Positions 8,475 to 17,419 of a stretch of DNA of 36,433 nucleotides are shown here, one piece after another. How positions within the stretch are numbered: position 1 is the first letter of the stretch; the number at the start of each line of letters is the position of its first letter. The stretch comes from JAAZNO01 sp012798275 (lineage in GTDB: Bacteria; Chloroflexota; Anaerolineae; B4-G1; SLSP01). The notes under the pieces are model-generated. The model was not told the DNA's origin and made no database searches. It saw nothing but the letters and a program-made list of their open reading frames with translations. The stretch is taken from positions 1-36,433 of the forward strand of contig DAOPQD010000026.1 in NCBI GenBank assembly GCA_035347995.1. Reading direction: 5' to 3'. Both the position numbers and the translations under genes were made by a program.

Positions 8475-9617
8475 ATGAAACGTCAGTATCTACGCGGGAC
8501 GGCGAGTGCGCTGCTGCTGAGTCTGGGGATCGGCGGCGGCGTCGCACTCGTGCGGGCGCTGCAGGGCGCGCGTGGCCCCCATCAGACCCTGCTCCAGCGC
8601 TGGATCAATCAGGCACTCGACCAGGTGCTGCGCCAGGAGCGGCAACACGGTGTCCGCCTTCTGACTCCCCAGGAGCGCTACGTGATCTTCTCCGACCACC
8701 ACAAGGGCGCGCGCAATGAGGCCGACGACTTTATCGCGGCGGAGGCCACGTATCTCGCCGCGCTCGACCATTACCTGGACCAGAATTTCACGCTGATCGT
8801 CATGGGTGACGCTGAGGACCTGTGGGAAGAGCGTCCCGAAGCAGTGCTCTCCGCCTACCGTCGCGTCTTCGAACGCGAAGCGCGGTTCTACCCCACCCGT
8901 TATCTGCGCGTCCATGGCAATCACGACGCCCTGTGGAAATCGGCCTATCAGCGGGAAAAATACCTGGGGCCATTCTTCCCCGGCATCGAATTCCATGAAG
9001 GGCTGCTCTTCACCGTCGAGGGGACCGCCAATCGGCCAGGCGGCGAGATTTTGCTGGTGCACGGCCATCAGGGGACGCTGGACGGCGACAAGATCGCCCC
9101 GCTCTCACAATTCCTCGTGCGGAATGTGTACCGGCTATTCCAAATCCTCACTGGCCAGGGACGGACCACTCCCGCCACCGACGCCTGTCTCCGCGCGCGG
9201 CATGACACGATGCTCTACCGATGGGCCAGCGGGCACGAGAAGCTGCTCCTCATCGCCGGGCACACCCATCGCCCCGTGTGGAGCTCGCGCACGCATCTGG
9301 AGAAGCTGGTCGCGGAGCTGCACCGCCTCCTGGAGCTGGCTCCCGCTGCGCGCCCTCCAGATTTCGCGGAAAAGGCGGCACGCCTGCGAGAAGACATCAA
9401 AATCCGCGCGCGCAAGGATCCGCCCTGCAATGACAGCATCAAAACACGGCCGTGCTACTTCAACACGGGCTGCTGTCGCTACGCCGACGGCGACATCACC
9501 GGCATCGAACTTGCGGATGGGGAAATCAGGCTCATCAAGTGGAGTTTTGCCCAGGGCGAGGGCCAACGCACCGTCCTGGAAAGCACGCCGTTGAGTCCGC
9601 TTTTCTATCTTCTGTGA
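8475..9617 (+). CDS. Calcineurin-like metallophosphoesterase, membrane-anchored or exported
   Basis: All five metal-binding blocks of the calcineurin-like phosphoesterase superfamily are present in order: SDHH (D74, H76), GDAED (D112), GNHD (N149, H150), VHGH, and GHTH (H263, H265). A hydrophobic stretch at residues ~10-27 suggests a signal anchor. The C-terminal part has a Cys cluster (CYFNTGCCRY) not typical of the fold core. The substrate cannot be told. The DHH.GA....DDF opening recalls LpxH-like and UDP-sugar hydrolase relatives, but the rest is divergent. The ATG follows a short GGAG. The gene ends 5 bp before the convergent phosphorylase-family gene. Confidence 0.85.
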   Translation: MKRQYLRGTASALLLSLGIGGGVALVRALQGARGPHQTLLQRWINQALDQVLRQERQHGVRLLTPQERYVIFSDHHKGARNEADDFIAAEATYLAALDHYLDQNFTLIVMGDAEDLWEERPEAVLSAYRRVFEREARFYPTRYLRVHGNHDALWKSAYQREKYLGPFFPGIEFHEGLLFTVEGTANRPGGEILLVHGHQGTLDGDKIAPLSQFLVRNVYRLFQILTGQGRTTPATDACLRARHDTMLYRWASGHEKLLLIAGHTHRPVWSSRTHLEKLVAELHRLLELAPAARPPDFAEKAARLREDIKIRARKDPPCNDSIKTRPCYFNTGCCRYADGDITGIELADGEIRLIKWSFAQGEGQRTVLESTPLSPLFYLL

Positions 9618-9622
9618 GAGGA

Positions 9623-10327
9623 TTAAAGCGCCAGCGCCAACCACTCCGGCAGGGCGGCGAGCAACAGCTGCATCGCGCCGCAAGCGCGCTCCGTGAACAG
9701 TTCCAACGTGCCATCGTACGCTTCGGCGCTCTCAGGCCCCACCACATCGGTCACCGCGCGCAGGATGAGACAGCGCACGCCATTGTGCGCCGCCACATAC
9801 GCGATCGCGCCCGATTCCCAATCTGCCGCCACGGCGCCGAATTGCGCGCGCAGACGGGGCACTTCCTCCTTCACCAGGTCGCGATCGGCGGAGAGCAGCC
9901 TCTCGCGCCGCACCGGCTGCGGCGGCTCGCCCTTCAGCCACGAAAGGTCCAACTCCGTGCTGTAGTGCGCCAGCGCCTCCAGGGGATCGCCCATCTGCTC
10001 GATAATGTCATAAACGAGGGTGCGGGTCACCAGCAACACGGTCCCCGGGGTGATGTCGCCCGCAAATCCGCCGCAGGTGCCCAGGTTGACCAGCAACCGC
10101 GGCGACCAGCGATCAATCGCGTATTGGGTGGAGCCGGCAGCCGCGATCTTACCCCAACCGCCGTGCAAAAAGACGCACGAGCGCGGCCTGTCGCCGACGG
10201 GGAGGGTGAGCGGGAACCATTCGCCATAAGGGGAAGCGTGGATCTCCACAGCGGGATACGCCGCGCGCGCCCAGCGCCATTCGACATGCGCCGAGATCAG
10301 GATCACGGCATCGGTGAGCTTCGACAC
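9623..10327 (-). CDS. Nucleoside phosphorylase/MTA-SAH nucleosidase family protein
   Basis: The 234-residue protein has the PNP_UDP_1 fold signatures: NLGTCGGFAGDITPGTVLLV (purine-nucleoside binding region) and ADWESGAIAYVA followed by LRAVTDVVG, supplying the conserved Glu and catalytic Asp. The usual Met-Glu of MTA/SAH nucleosidases is Trp-Glu here, so substrate range is uncertain. The family cleaves the N-glycosidic bond of nucleosides such as methylthioadenosine, S-adenosylhomocysteine or futalosine. The start is a GTG 7 nt after the ppgK-like stop codon, so the gene is probably translated from the ppgK-like message. Another possibility is a purine phosphorylase of unknown substrate. Confidence 0.75.
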   Translation of the reverse strand: MSKLTDAVILISAHVEWRWARAAYPAVEIHASPYGEWFPLTLPVGDRPRSCVFLHGGWGKIAAAGSTQYAIDRWSPRLLVNLGTCGGFAGDITPGTVLLVTRTLVYDIIEQMGDPLEALAHYSTELDLSWLKGEPPQPVRRERLLSADRDLVKEEVPRLRAQFGAVAADWESGAIAYVAAHNGVRCLILRAVTDVVGPESAEAYDGTLELFTERACGAMQLLLAALPEWLALAL

Positions 10328-10334
10328 GGCCCGT

Positions 10335-11078
10335 TCACTTGCCGTACAATTTGCGGAACGCCAGCGCCGCGCCGACTATGCCGGCCTCGTTGCGCAACCG
10401 TGCGGGGACCACTTCCGCTTTGACGGTCAGCGCGGGAGCGAACAGCGCGAATTTCTTGCTCGCGCCGCCGCCGATGATGATCAAATCGGGCCAGATGAGC
10501 CGCTCCAGCGTGGTCAGATATTCGTTGAAATAGGGCGCCCAGGCTTCCCAGCTGAGGTCTTTGCGTTGTCGCGCCGCATCGGAGGCCCAGACTTCCGCAT
10601 CCTCGCCATGCAGTTCGATGTGACCCAGCTCCATGTTCGGCACCAGCCGCCCATCAATGAACAGCGCCGTGCCCAACCCCGTCCCGATGGTGACAATCAG
10701 CACCAGGCCCTTGCGCCCCTTCCCCGCGCCGAATTTCATCTCCGCGATGCCGGCGGCGTCCGCGTCGTTCACCACGACGACCTCGCAGCCAGTAGCGTCG
10801 GCAAAGAGCCGCGCCGCGTCCGCGCCGATCCAGGCCTTGTCCACATTGGCGGCGGTCATGGTGACCCCGTGCTGCACGACAGCGGGGAAGCCACATCCGA
10901 TCGGCCCCTGCCATTGGAAATGGCGCGCCACCACAGCAACGACTTCAGCCACCGCCGGGGGTGTAGAAGGTTGCGGCGTCGGCAGACGATAACGCTCTTC
11001 CAACAACGTCCCCGTCTTGGTCTCCACCGAGGTCCCTTTGATGCCACTGCCACCAATGTCAATGCCAAGGACTTTCAT
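10335..11078 (-). CDS. ppgK: ROK-family kinase, polyphosphate glucokinase-like
   Basis: The 247-residue length and sequence fit bacterial polyphosphate glucokinase. The phosphate-1 loop is GIDIGGSGIKG at the N-terminus. It is followed by FPAVVQHG and ANVDKAWIG, then the catalytic NDADAAG, the phosphate-2 loop TIGTGLGTALF, and NMELGHIELHG. A late adenosine-region motif IIIGGGASKKF follows. There is no CxCGxxGCxE zinc motif of classical ROK glucokinases/repressors, and no HTH. The enzyme would phosphorylate glucose from polyphosphate and/or ATP. It is first in a two-gene operon with the phosphorylase-family gene. Transcribed divergently 219 bp away is a CHAD-domain protein, and CHAD domains are linked to polyphosphate, which supports the assignment. 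Confidence 0.85.
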   Translation of the reverse strand: MKVLGIDIGGSGIKGTSVETKTGTLLEERYRLPTPQPSTPPAVAEVVAVVARHFQWQGPIGCGFPAVVQHGVTMTAANVDKAWIGADAARLFADATGCEVVVVNDADAAGIAEMKFGAGKGRKGLVLIVTIGTGLGTALFIDGRLVPNMELGHIELHGEDAEVWASDAARQRKDLSWEAWAPYFNEYLTTLERLIWPDLIIIGGGASKKFALFAPALTVKAEVVPARLRNEAGIVGAALAFRKLYGK

Positions 11079-11137
11079 CGTCTGCGCCCCTTATCGCCGA
11101 AGATAGGCAATCCAGCCCGTCAAAGCCGGCTACGCTG

Positions 11138-11166
11138 ATGATAGCATAAGAGTCCACAAACCGCAA
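11138..11166 (-). promoter_or_regulatory. Promoter of the ppgK operon
   Basis: On the minus strand TTGCGG (11166-11161), 17 nt, TATCAT (11143-11138), 60 nt before the ppgK-like ATG. A second reading, TTGAAT-N18-TATGCT, overlaps it. Confidence 0.5.
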
Positions 11167-11224
11167 ATTCAACAGCGCACTCCGAGCTTCGATAAACGGC
11201 GATGCAACGGCCACCCGGCGCGAC

Positions 11225-11253
11225 TTGTCCACCCGTGGGGGATAGGGTATAAT
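11225..11253 (+). promoter_or_regulatory. Promoter of the CYTH-CHAD gene
   Basis: TTGTCC (11225-11230), 17 nt, TATAAT (11248-11253): a perfect -10 and good spacing, 44 nt before the ATG at 11298. Confidence 0.7.
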
Positions 11254-11297
11254 CTCATTAATGCGGCAACGCTTGATGGCCGCGGAAAGAAAAGCGC

Positions 11298-13865
11298 ATG
11301 GAAATCGAAGCCAAATACGCGATCCCTTCGGAACAGGTGTTCCACCAGCTCCAGGCGCAGGAGACGCTGGGCGCCTTTCAACTCCGCGAAAGCGGCGCGG
11401 CCGCCCTTCACGACACCTACCTGGACACGGCGGATCGCGCCGTCTGGCAGGCAGGCTATGCCCTGCGACTACGCGAAAAGGGCGACGCCTGCATGATGAC
11501 GCTCAAAGCCCTGGCGGGAGGCGCCGGGCCGGTCAAACGCCGCGAGGAGCTGGAAGTCACCCTGCCCCAGCCGATGCCCCCCACCCTCTGGCCCCCCAGC
11601 GCTATCCGCGAACGGCTGCTGGAGGTGATCGGCGACCAGCCGCTGCAACCGCTCTTCGACCTGCACCAGCTACGACACGAACGCACGGTGATGGCCGGGG
11701 AGCGCGCCGTCTGCCTGATGAGCCTCGACGCGGTGACTTTGACCGGGGAACAGCGCCGCACACAGTTCTTCGTGCTCGAAGCGGAGCTGCTGCCCGACGG
11801 CACGGAGCAGGACCTCGCCGCCATCATGCAGACCCTCCAGGAGGCCTGGCAGCTGCAGCCCGACACTGAGACCAAACTACAGCGCGCCCTGGATTTCTTC
11901 GGCCTCACGATGCCCGAACTGCCGGAAACGCGGCTGACCCCTACCGAGCGCCGCCAGCTCACGGCCATCGCACAACAGCCCACGATGTACGGGCGACGCG
12001 CGCAAGCGGTGCTCCTTCTCGACGAGGGCGTGACACAACTGGAAACGGCCGGGCGCGTGGCCATGTCCGAGCGACGGGTGCGCTACTGGCTGGCAGAATG
12101 GCGCCAGAAACGCCTGGGGATCTTCCCCGAAAAAGTGCTGACGGCGACTACTTCAGCGCCGCTCGCCGTCGAAGTTCCCGCCGCGGCGGACGAAATCCCC
12201 GCGCGGCCGGCAGCCAGGACCGTCAGCGCACCGCCGCCGTCGAACAGCACGCCCGCCGAAGCCGTGGACGTCGCTCACCTGCACGCCGTGGCGGACCTCG
12301 CCGACAAGCTCTTTGAACTGCTCCAGCCGTGGCACGGCTTGCCGGACGAAGATCGCGCGCTGCTCCGCGAGATCGCGCTACTGCATGATTGCGGCCTGAG
12401 CGTCGCGCCGGAACAGCACGACACGGCCGGCTACGGGCTCCTCGAGGCGCAGCCGCCGGCGCAGCTCACCGCCGCCGAAGCGCAGCTGGCCGCGCTGGCA
12501 ACGCTCCTGCATTCCCAGCGCCTCAAGTCCAAAACGCTACAACAGCTGCTGGATCACAGCAACTTCAACACGCTGCCGCCGGAACAGCAACACCGGGCGC
12601 TGGTTTTAGCGGCGTTACTGCGGTTGGCAGACGGGCTGGACTTCCGCCATAGCGGCAGCACGCAGATCGCCTCCCTGAAAGCGGGCCAACCGTCGCACGG
12701 CGAAATCGTCATCACCGTCACCGGCCCCGTTGCCGGCAGCGACGCCGAACGCGCCAATCTCAAGGCCGACCTGTGGGGGCGCCTCTTCAACCAGCCGGTG
12801 CGCTTCCAAACGCCGCCCCTGAATTCGACCGAGCTGCTCGCACAGCTGCTCCATTTGCCCACAGACGTCCTCGCGCCCGAATCCCTCAGCCTGCCCGCCA
12901 CACCCGGCATCAACATCGAAGATCCGCTCGTCGAAGCCGCCCGCAAGACCTTCCTCTTCCACTTCCAGCGGATGCTGTACCTCGAGCCCACTACCCGTCT
13001 CGGCGAGGACAACGAGGCCCTGCACGAGATGCGGGTCGCCACACGGCGGATGCGGGTTGCCGCGCAGGTCTTCGCCGCGTATCTCGACAACGAAACGCTG
13101 CGGCCCTACTTCAAAGGGCTGCGTCGCACCGGTGATAGGCTGGGAGCAGTCCGCGATCTGGACGTGTTCTGGGAAAAAACCGAAGCTTTCCTGCAGAGCC
13201 GGGATCCCGCCGATCGGCCCGATCTCACACCGCTGTACGCCGTCTGGCGCCAGGCCCGCGAACAGGCCCGCGAGCAGCTCCTCGCCTACCTCGATAGCCG
13301 CGCCTACCGGCGCTTCCGCGAGCGCTTCGCCGCGCACCTGGAATTTCCCTGGACGCCGCCGACGTCGCCGTTCAACGAGCGGGGCGAGGCACTGCCGCAG
13401 CGCGTGCGGGAAGTCGCCCCCATCCTGATCATGGAACGGGTCGCGGCGGTCCGCGCTTTCGATCCGTGGGTGCGCGGCGCCGACGTCCCCCTCACGCGCC
13501 TCCACCGTCTGCGCATCGCCAGCAAACGCCTGCGCTACACGCTGGAATACTTCGCCGAGGTGCTCGGCCCGGCCGCCAAAACGCTCATCACCCAGGTGAA
13601 GCTGCTTCAGGATCACCTGGGCGAGCTGCAAGACGCCGTCGTCGCCAGCGCCCTGCTGCGCGATTTTCTGGTTTGGGGCACGTGGGGCCCACCTCCGAGC
13701 GCGACCCTGCCCCTCGAGCCGGTCGTCGCGCCCGGCGTGGCCGCCTACCTCACCGCGCGGCAGGTGGAGCTGCAACAGCGCCGCGAGGAATTCCTGCCGT
13801 TGTGGGAGAGCTTTACCGGCCCGGATTTCTCCCGGCTCGTGGCCGAGGTCATCGCCGCGCTGTAG
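11298..13865 (+). CDS. CYTH-HTH-HD-CHAD multidomain protein (polyphosphate-related)
   Basis: Four parts can be read. Residues 1-205 are a CYTH/triphosphate-tunnel domain with the ExExK signature (E2, E4, K6), YALRLREKG, MTLKAL and LEAELL, so the tunnel looks intact. Residues ~212-275 are a helix-turn-helix-like segment (SERRVRYWLAEWRQKR). After a Pro/Ala linker, residues ~318-515 resemble the C-terminal HD domain of Ppx/GppA exopolyphosphatases (LLHDCGL, then ALLRLADGLDFRHSGS). Residues ~540-855 are a CHAD domain with its helical His/Arg motifs (LHEMRVATRRMRV, LHRLRIASKRLRY, LQDHLGELQDA). CYTH hydrolyses or binds triphosphates and CHAD binds polyphosphate; the joint activity is unknown. The usual CYTH-CHAD pair is much shorter, so the central insertion is notable. 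The ATG has only a weak GGAAAG ribosome site. Confidence 0.85.
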   Translation: MEIEAKYAIPSEQVFHQLQAQETLGAFQLRESGAAALHDTYLDTADRAVWQAGYALRLREKGDACMMTLKALAGGAGPVKRREELEVTLPQPMPPTLWPPSAIRERLLEVIGDQPLQPLFDLHQLRHERTVMAGERAVCLMSLDAVTLTGEQRRTQFFVLEAELLPDGTEQDLAAIMQTLQEAWQLQPDTETKLQRALDFFGLTMPELPETRLTPTERRQLTAIAQQPTMYGRRAQAVLLLDEGVTQLETAGRVAMSERRVRYWLAEWRQKRLGIFPEKVLTATTSAPLAVEVPAAADEIPARPAARTVSAPPPSNSTPAEAVDVAHLHAVADLADKLFELLQPWHGLPDEDRALLREIALLHDCGLSVAPEQHDTAGYGLLEAQPPAQLTAAEAQLAALATLLHSQRLKSKTLQQLLDHSNFNTLPPEQQHRALVLAALLRLADGLDFRHSGSTQIASLKAGQPSHGEIVITVTGPVAGSDAERANLKADLWGRLFNQPVRFQTPPLNSTELLAQLLHLPTDVLAPESLSLPATPGINIEDPLVEAARKTFLFHFQRMLYLEPTTRLGEDNEALHEMRVATRRMRVAAQVFAAYLDNETLRPYFKGLRRTGDRLGAVRDLDVFWEKTEAFLQSRDPADRPDLTPLYAVWRQAREQAREQLLAYLDSRAYRRFRERFAAHLEFPWTPPTSPFNERGEALPQRVREVAPILIMERVAAVRAFDPWVRGADVPLTRLHRLRIASKRLRYTLEYFAEVLGPAAKTLITQVKLLQDHLGELQDAVVASALLRDFLVWGTWGPPPSATLPLEPVVAPGVAAYLTARQVELQQRREEFLPLWESFTGPDFSRLVAEVIAAL

Positions 13866-13918
13866 GACTTTCAGGCGTGAGAACGTGCGAACGTGTGAAC
13901 GTGTGAACGTGAGTGACT

Positions 13919-14000
13919 CGCCTATTCGCTTTCTCGCTTTTTCGCCTATTCGCTTTCTCTCTGCTCTCTGCTCTCTGATCTCTGATCTCTATTAAGGAGG
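13919..14000 (+). repeat. Dispersed leader module, PLD-gene copy, with Shine-Dalgarno
   Basis: A 17-nt direct repeat (CGCCTATTCGCTTTCTC) occurs at 13919 and 13943. It is followed by five heptamers at 13958-13992 (TCTCTGC twice, TCTCTGA twice, then TCTCTAT) and the ribosome site AAGGAGG at 13994-14000. The ending TGATCTCTATT just before the ribosome site matches the greA and response-regulator leaders, and TCGCTTTTTCGC is shared with the latter. Upstream, 13876-13915 holds short repeats of GAACGTG. Confidence 0.75.
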
Positions 14001-14007
14001 CCCAGCC

Positions 14008-17000
14008 ATGACATTCCAGCGTCATGTCCGCATCAGTGGCTTGATGGCTGCCCTGTTACTCCTGCTGACGCCCCTCCCCTTTTCCCCCCGCCTGGAAGCG
14101 CAGGCGCCCCGTCGCCTCGCAGCAGGCGACGTCGTCATCAACGAGGTGGCGTGGATGGGCACGGCCGCCCACACAGCAGACGAGTGGATCGAGCTGTACA
14201 ACGTCACGGCCCAGGGCATTGACCTCACCGGCTGGACGCTGAAAAGCGCCGACGCCAGCCCCAACCTCACGCTCAGCGGCAGCATTCCGGCGCATGGATT
14301 TTTCTTGCTGGAGCGCACCAATGATACGACCGTCAGCGATATCACCGCCGATCAAATCTACACCGGCGACCTGATCAATGCCGGCGAAAGCCTCACGCTC
14401 CGAGACAGCAGCGCTCAGGTGATAGACACCGCCAACGGTGACGGCGGCGACTGGCCCGCCGGCGATAATACCAACAAATCCACCATGGAACGCTGCGATC
14501 CCCTTGTCGCTGATGCTGACGCCAACTGGGCCAGCAATGACGGCATCACCCGCAACGGGCTGGATGCGAACGGCGCTCCTCTCAACGGCACTCCCAAAGC
14601 GCGCAACTCCGCTTACGTCGAGCCGCCTCCACCAGCGGCAGATCTGCGGGCGACCAAAACCGGCCCGGCGACGGCGTCCATTGGAGACACGGTGGAGTAC
14701 AGCCTGAGCCTCTACAATGACGGCCAGCTGCAGGCGTTGGCGTCGCGCCTCACCGACACCCTGCCCTCCGGCGTCAGCTTCGTCGCGGGAAGCCCTCCGC
14801 CAACCCAACAAAGCGGCCAGAGCCTCGTCTGGGTCCTGGGCGACCTGGCCCCCGGCGCACACCAGCAGCTCACGGTGACGGGCGTCATCACCGTCGGCGC
14901 GCCGGCGCTCCTGGTGAATCGCCTCAGCGCGCGCACCTCCGTCACCGAGAGCGCGCTGCTCAACAACACCGCTGCCTGGACCACTACCTTGAGCGTCGAA
15001 CCGCCCCCGCCGCCGCACATTCTCATCAACGCTGTCCACTTTGACGGCCTCGCGTCACTCGATGCGGATGAGGCTGTGCAGTTGTACAACGCGGGCGATG
15101 CCGTCGCGCAACTCTCCGGTTGGGAGCTGTGTAAAATCGCGAGCAGCAACTATGCCTGCAAGCCCCTGCCCACTATGGCCCTTCCCGCCCATGGCCAGGT
15201 GTGGCTCACCCGCGATCTCACAAAATTCCAGGCGATATTTGGTTTCGCCGCGGACTACCTCCTCTCCCCCTGGCTCAGCGACGGCCTCGCCAACAATGGC
15301 GATGAAGTCATCCTGCGCGACGCGGAGCACCATGCCGTGGACACGCTGGTTTTCGGCAAGCAGGGCGATGTCGCCGCGGCCGGCTGGAGCGACGAGGCGT
15401 TGCAGGTCTACCAGAACAACGTGGGACGTGCCGAGGGACAGATCTTCTATCGCATTCCTGACGAGGTCACCGGCACTCCCCTCACCGACACCGACACCCT
15501 CGCCGATTGGATGCAGTTCACCGGCGACGTAAACTACGGACGGCGGGTCGTCTATCCCGGCTGGGATTTCGTCAGCCCCTTCTTCTGGCCCGCGCAGGCA
15601 ACCGAAGAAGCGACGCTGATAGTGGGCGTGACGCCCGACAACGGCTACGAGGTCATCTCCCGCACTCTGGCGCTGGCGCAGGAAAGCATCAACCTCGAGG
15701 TGTACACCCTGCTGCATGGCGATCTCACCGATCTGCTGATCGCCAAAGCGCAGGCAGGCGTCAGCGTCACCGTGTTGCTGGAGGGCGGACCGGTGGGCCT
15801 CGGCGAAGCCGATCCGCGCTGGCAGGGGGAACTCTACACGTGTCAGCTGCTCGAAGCCGCCGGCGGCAGATGCTATTTTCTGATCCACGAAACGACAGAT
15901 CGCATCTTCAGCCGTTATGATTTCATCCACGCGAAATTCATCGTCGTAGATGACACCTGGGCCGTGATCACTTCTCAGAACTTCGGGAACGCCAGTATCC
16001 CCTCCGACGACAAGAGCAACGGCACTTTTGGCTCGCGCGGCGTCGTCGTAGCGACCGATGCGCCCTCGGTCGTGGCCCGCGCGTCCGCCGTCTTCGTTGC
16101 GGACTGCGACCCCCTCCATCACCAGGACGTCCTTCGCTGGAACACTGGCAGCTACTCAAAATATGGAAAGCCCACAGGCCCCGTAAGCCTTCATGCGGCG
16201 GACGCCACCACCTACACGGTGCTCCTGCCGGAGCCGCTGCTCGTGACGGGCACTTTCGCCTTCGAGACCTTCACCGCCCCTGAAGCCGCCTTGCGGCAGC
16301 GAGACGCGCTGTTGGGGCTCGTCGCCCGCGCCGGCGCCGGGGACACGGTCTACGTGCAACAGCTCTACGAATATGCCGCCTGGGGGAGCGAGCCGCTTGT
16401 CGGCCCCAACCTGCGCCTGGAAGCCTACCTGAACGCCGCGCGCCGGGGCGCCCGTGTCCGCATCCTGCTCAACAGCGGCGACTTTGGCCAGGAATACTAC
16501 GACCTCGAGCAAAACTACGCGACCGTCGAGACCATCAACCAGCTGTCGCACAACGAAGGGCTCGATCTCCGCGTGGTGATGGGGAACCCTACTGGCTACG
16601 GCGTCCACAACAAGATGGTGCTGGTCAACCTCCATGACGAGGGAGGCTACATTCACGTCGGCTCGATCAACGGCAGCGAGAGCTCCAACAAAGCCAATCG
16701 CGAAATGGCGCTCCAGGTGCAGAGCGACGCCGCCTACGCCTACCTGGAAGCGATGTTCCTCAACGACTGGTATCGCTCCGCTCCCCTCTTCCTGCCGCTG
16801 GTAACCCACAATTACCTCCCGCCGCAGCACCTGCTCATCAGCGAGGTCTACTACGCCACCGGCGAGACCAACCGCGAATGGGTGGAAATCTACAATCCCA
16901 CGGGGCTGCCGGTTGACCTGAGCGCCTACAAACTCGGCGATGCCGTCGCCGTGACGGATTACGAAGCGATGTATCAATTCCCGGCGGGGGCGGTCATCCA

Positions 17001-17346
17001 ACCGCAGCAGGTGCTCGTCATCGCCGTCAGTGGCGCCGAGACCCCCAAGGCCGATTTCGAGCTCATCAACGACACCGACAAACCGGACATGGGACGTGTG
17101 GCAGGCTGGGGCACGGGCAACTGGACGCTGGCCAACCCCGGCGATCAAATCCTCCTGATCGGCCCCGATAATCAGCCAGTAGATGTGGTGATCTGGGGCA
17201 CGGCGACCTATCCCGGCGTCCTCCCCCACCCCGGCGTGACGGCTTCGAGCTCCTCGCTGGAACGCTATCCGGCAGCGGCGGACACCGACAATTGCGCCGT
17301 TGACTTCCGTGAACGGGCCGCCCCCTCGCCGGGCATGCTGCCCTAA
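14008..17346 (+). CDS. Exported lamin-tail / DUF11-like / phospholipase D-like protein
   Basis: A signal peptide (hydrophobic LMAALLLLLTPLPF) precedes a mosaic of domains. Lamin-tail domain 1 spans ~40-200 (VVINEVAWMG, DEWIELYN). A DUF11-type beta domain spans ~211-330 (VEYSLSLYNDG, LTDTLPSGVSF). Lamin-tail domain 2 spans ~338-495. Two phospholipase-D-like halves span ~550-700 and ~770-920. The first HKD motif is intact (H641, K643, D648, with TSQNFGNAS). The second reads H867-N-K869 with Asn874 where Asp is usual. After FLPLVTHN (~926-933) comes lamin-tail domain 3 (~940-1112). The family acts on phosphodiester bonds in lipids or nucleic acids; an extracellular phospholipase or nuclease is plausible. 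The start is set by AAGGAGG 7 nt upstream. Confidence 0.85.
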   Translation: MTFQRHVRISGLMAALLLLLTPLPFSPRLEAQAPRRLAAGDVVINEVAWMGTAAHTADEWIELYNVTAQGIDLTGWTLKSADASPNLTLSGSIPAHGFFLLERTNDTTVSDITADQIYTGDLINAGESLTLRDSSAQVIDTANGDGGDWPAGDNTNKSTMERCDPLVADADANWASNDGITRNGLDANGAPLNGTPKARNSAYVEPPPPAADLRATKTGPATASIGDTVEYSLSLYNDGQLQALASRLTDTLPSGVSFVAGSPPPTQQSGQSLVWVLGDLAPGAHQQLTVTGVITVGAPALLVNRLSARTSVTESALLNNTAAWTTTLSVEPPPPPHILINAVHFDGLASLDADEAVQLYNAGDAVAQLSGWELCKIASSNYACKPLPTMALPAHGQVWLTRDLTKFQAIFGFAADYLLSPWLSDGLANNGDEVILRDAEHHAVDTLVFGKQGDVAAAGWSDEALQVYQNNVGRAEGQIFYRIPDEVTGTPLTDTDTLADWMQFTGDVNYGRRVVYPGWDFVSPFFWPAQATEEATLIVGVTPDNGYEVISRTLALAQESINLEVYTLLHGDLTDLLIAKAQAGVSVTVLLEGGPVGLGEADPRWQGELYTCQLLEAAGGRCYFLIHETTDRIFSRYDFIHAKFIVVDDTWAVITSQNFGNASIPSDDKSNGTFGSRGVVVATDAPSVVARASAVFVADCDPLHHQDVLRWNTGSYSKYGKPTGPVSLHAADATTYTVLLPEPLLVTGTFAFETFTAPEAALRQRDALLGLVARAGAGDTVYVQQLYEYAAWGSEPLVGPNLRLEAYLNAARRGARVRILLNSGDFGQEYYDLEQNYATVETINQLSHNEGLDLRVVMGNPTGYGVHNKMVLVNLHDEGGYIHVGSINGSESSNKANREMALQVQSDAAYAYLEAMFLNDWYRSAPLFLPLVTHNYLPPQHLLISEVYYATGETNREWVEIYNPTGLPVDLSAYKLGDAVAVTDYEAMYQFPAGAVIQPQQVLVIAVSGAETPKADFELINDTDKPDMGRVAGWGTGNWTLANPGDQILLIGPDNQPVDVVIWGTATYPGVLPHPGVTASSSSLERYPAAADTDNCAVDFRERAAPSPGMLP

Positions 17347-17369
17347 ACAGCCCATCCCCGCCAAAAAGA

Positions 17370-17399
17370 GAGGACACGGGAAGCGTTTCCCGTGTCCTC
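17370..17399 (-). terminator. Intrinsic terminator of the EamA gene (possibly bidirectional)
   Basis: A perfect 13-bp inverted repeat GAGGACACGGGAA / TTCCCGTGTCCTC with a 4-nt loop lies between the two convergent genes. On the minus strand it is followed by TCTTTTTGG, so it best serves the EamA gene. It may also stop the PLD transcript. Confidence 0.8.
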
Positions 17400-17419
17400 C
17401 GCATCTGATCCTCAAACGA

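Noticed and set aside
13958..13992. Short tandem units as a possible CRISPR array
   Set aside because: Units are 7 nt with no spacers; this is a microsatellite-like tract, not a CRISPR.
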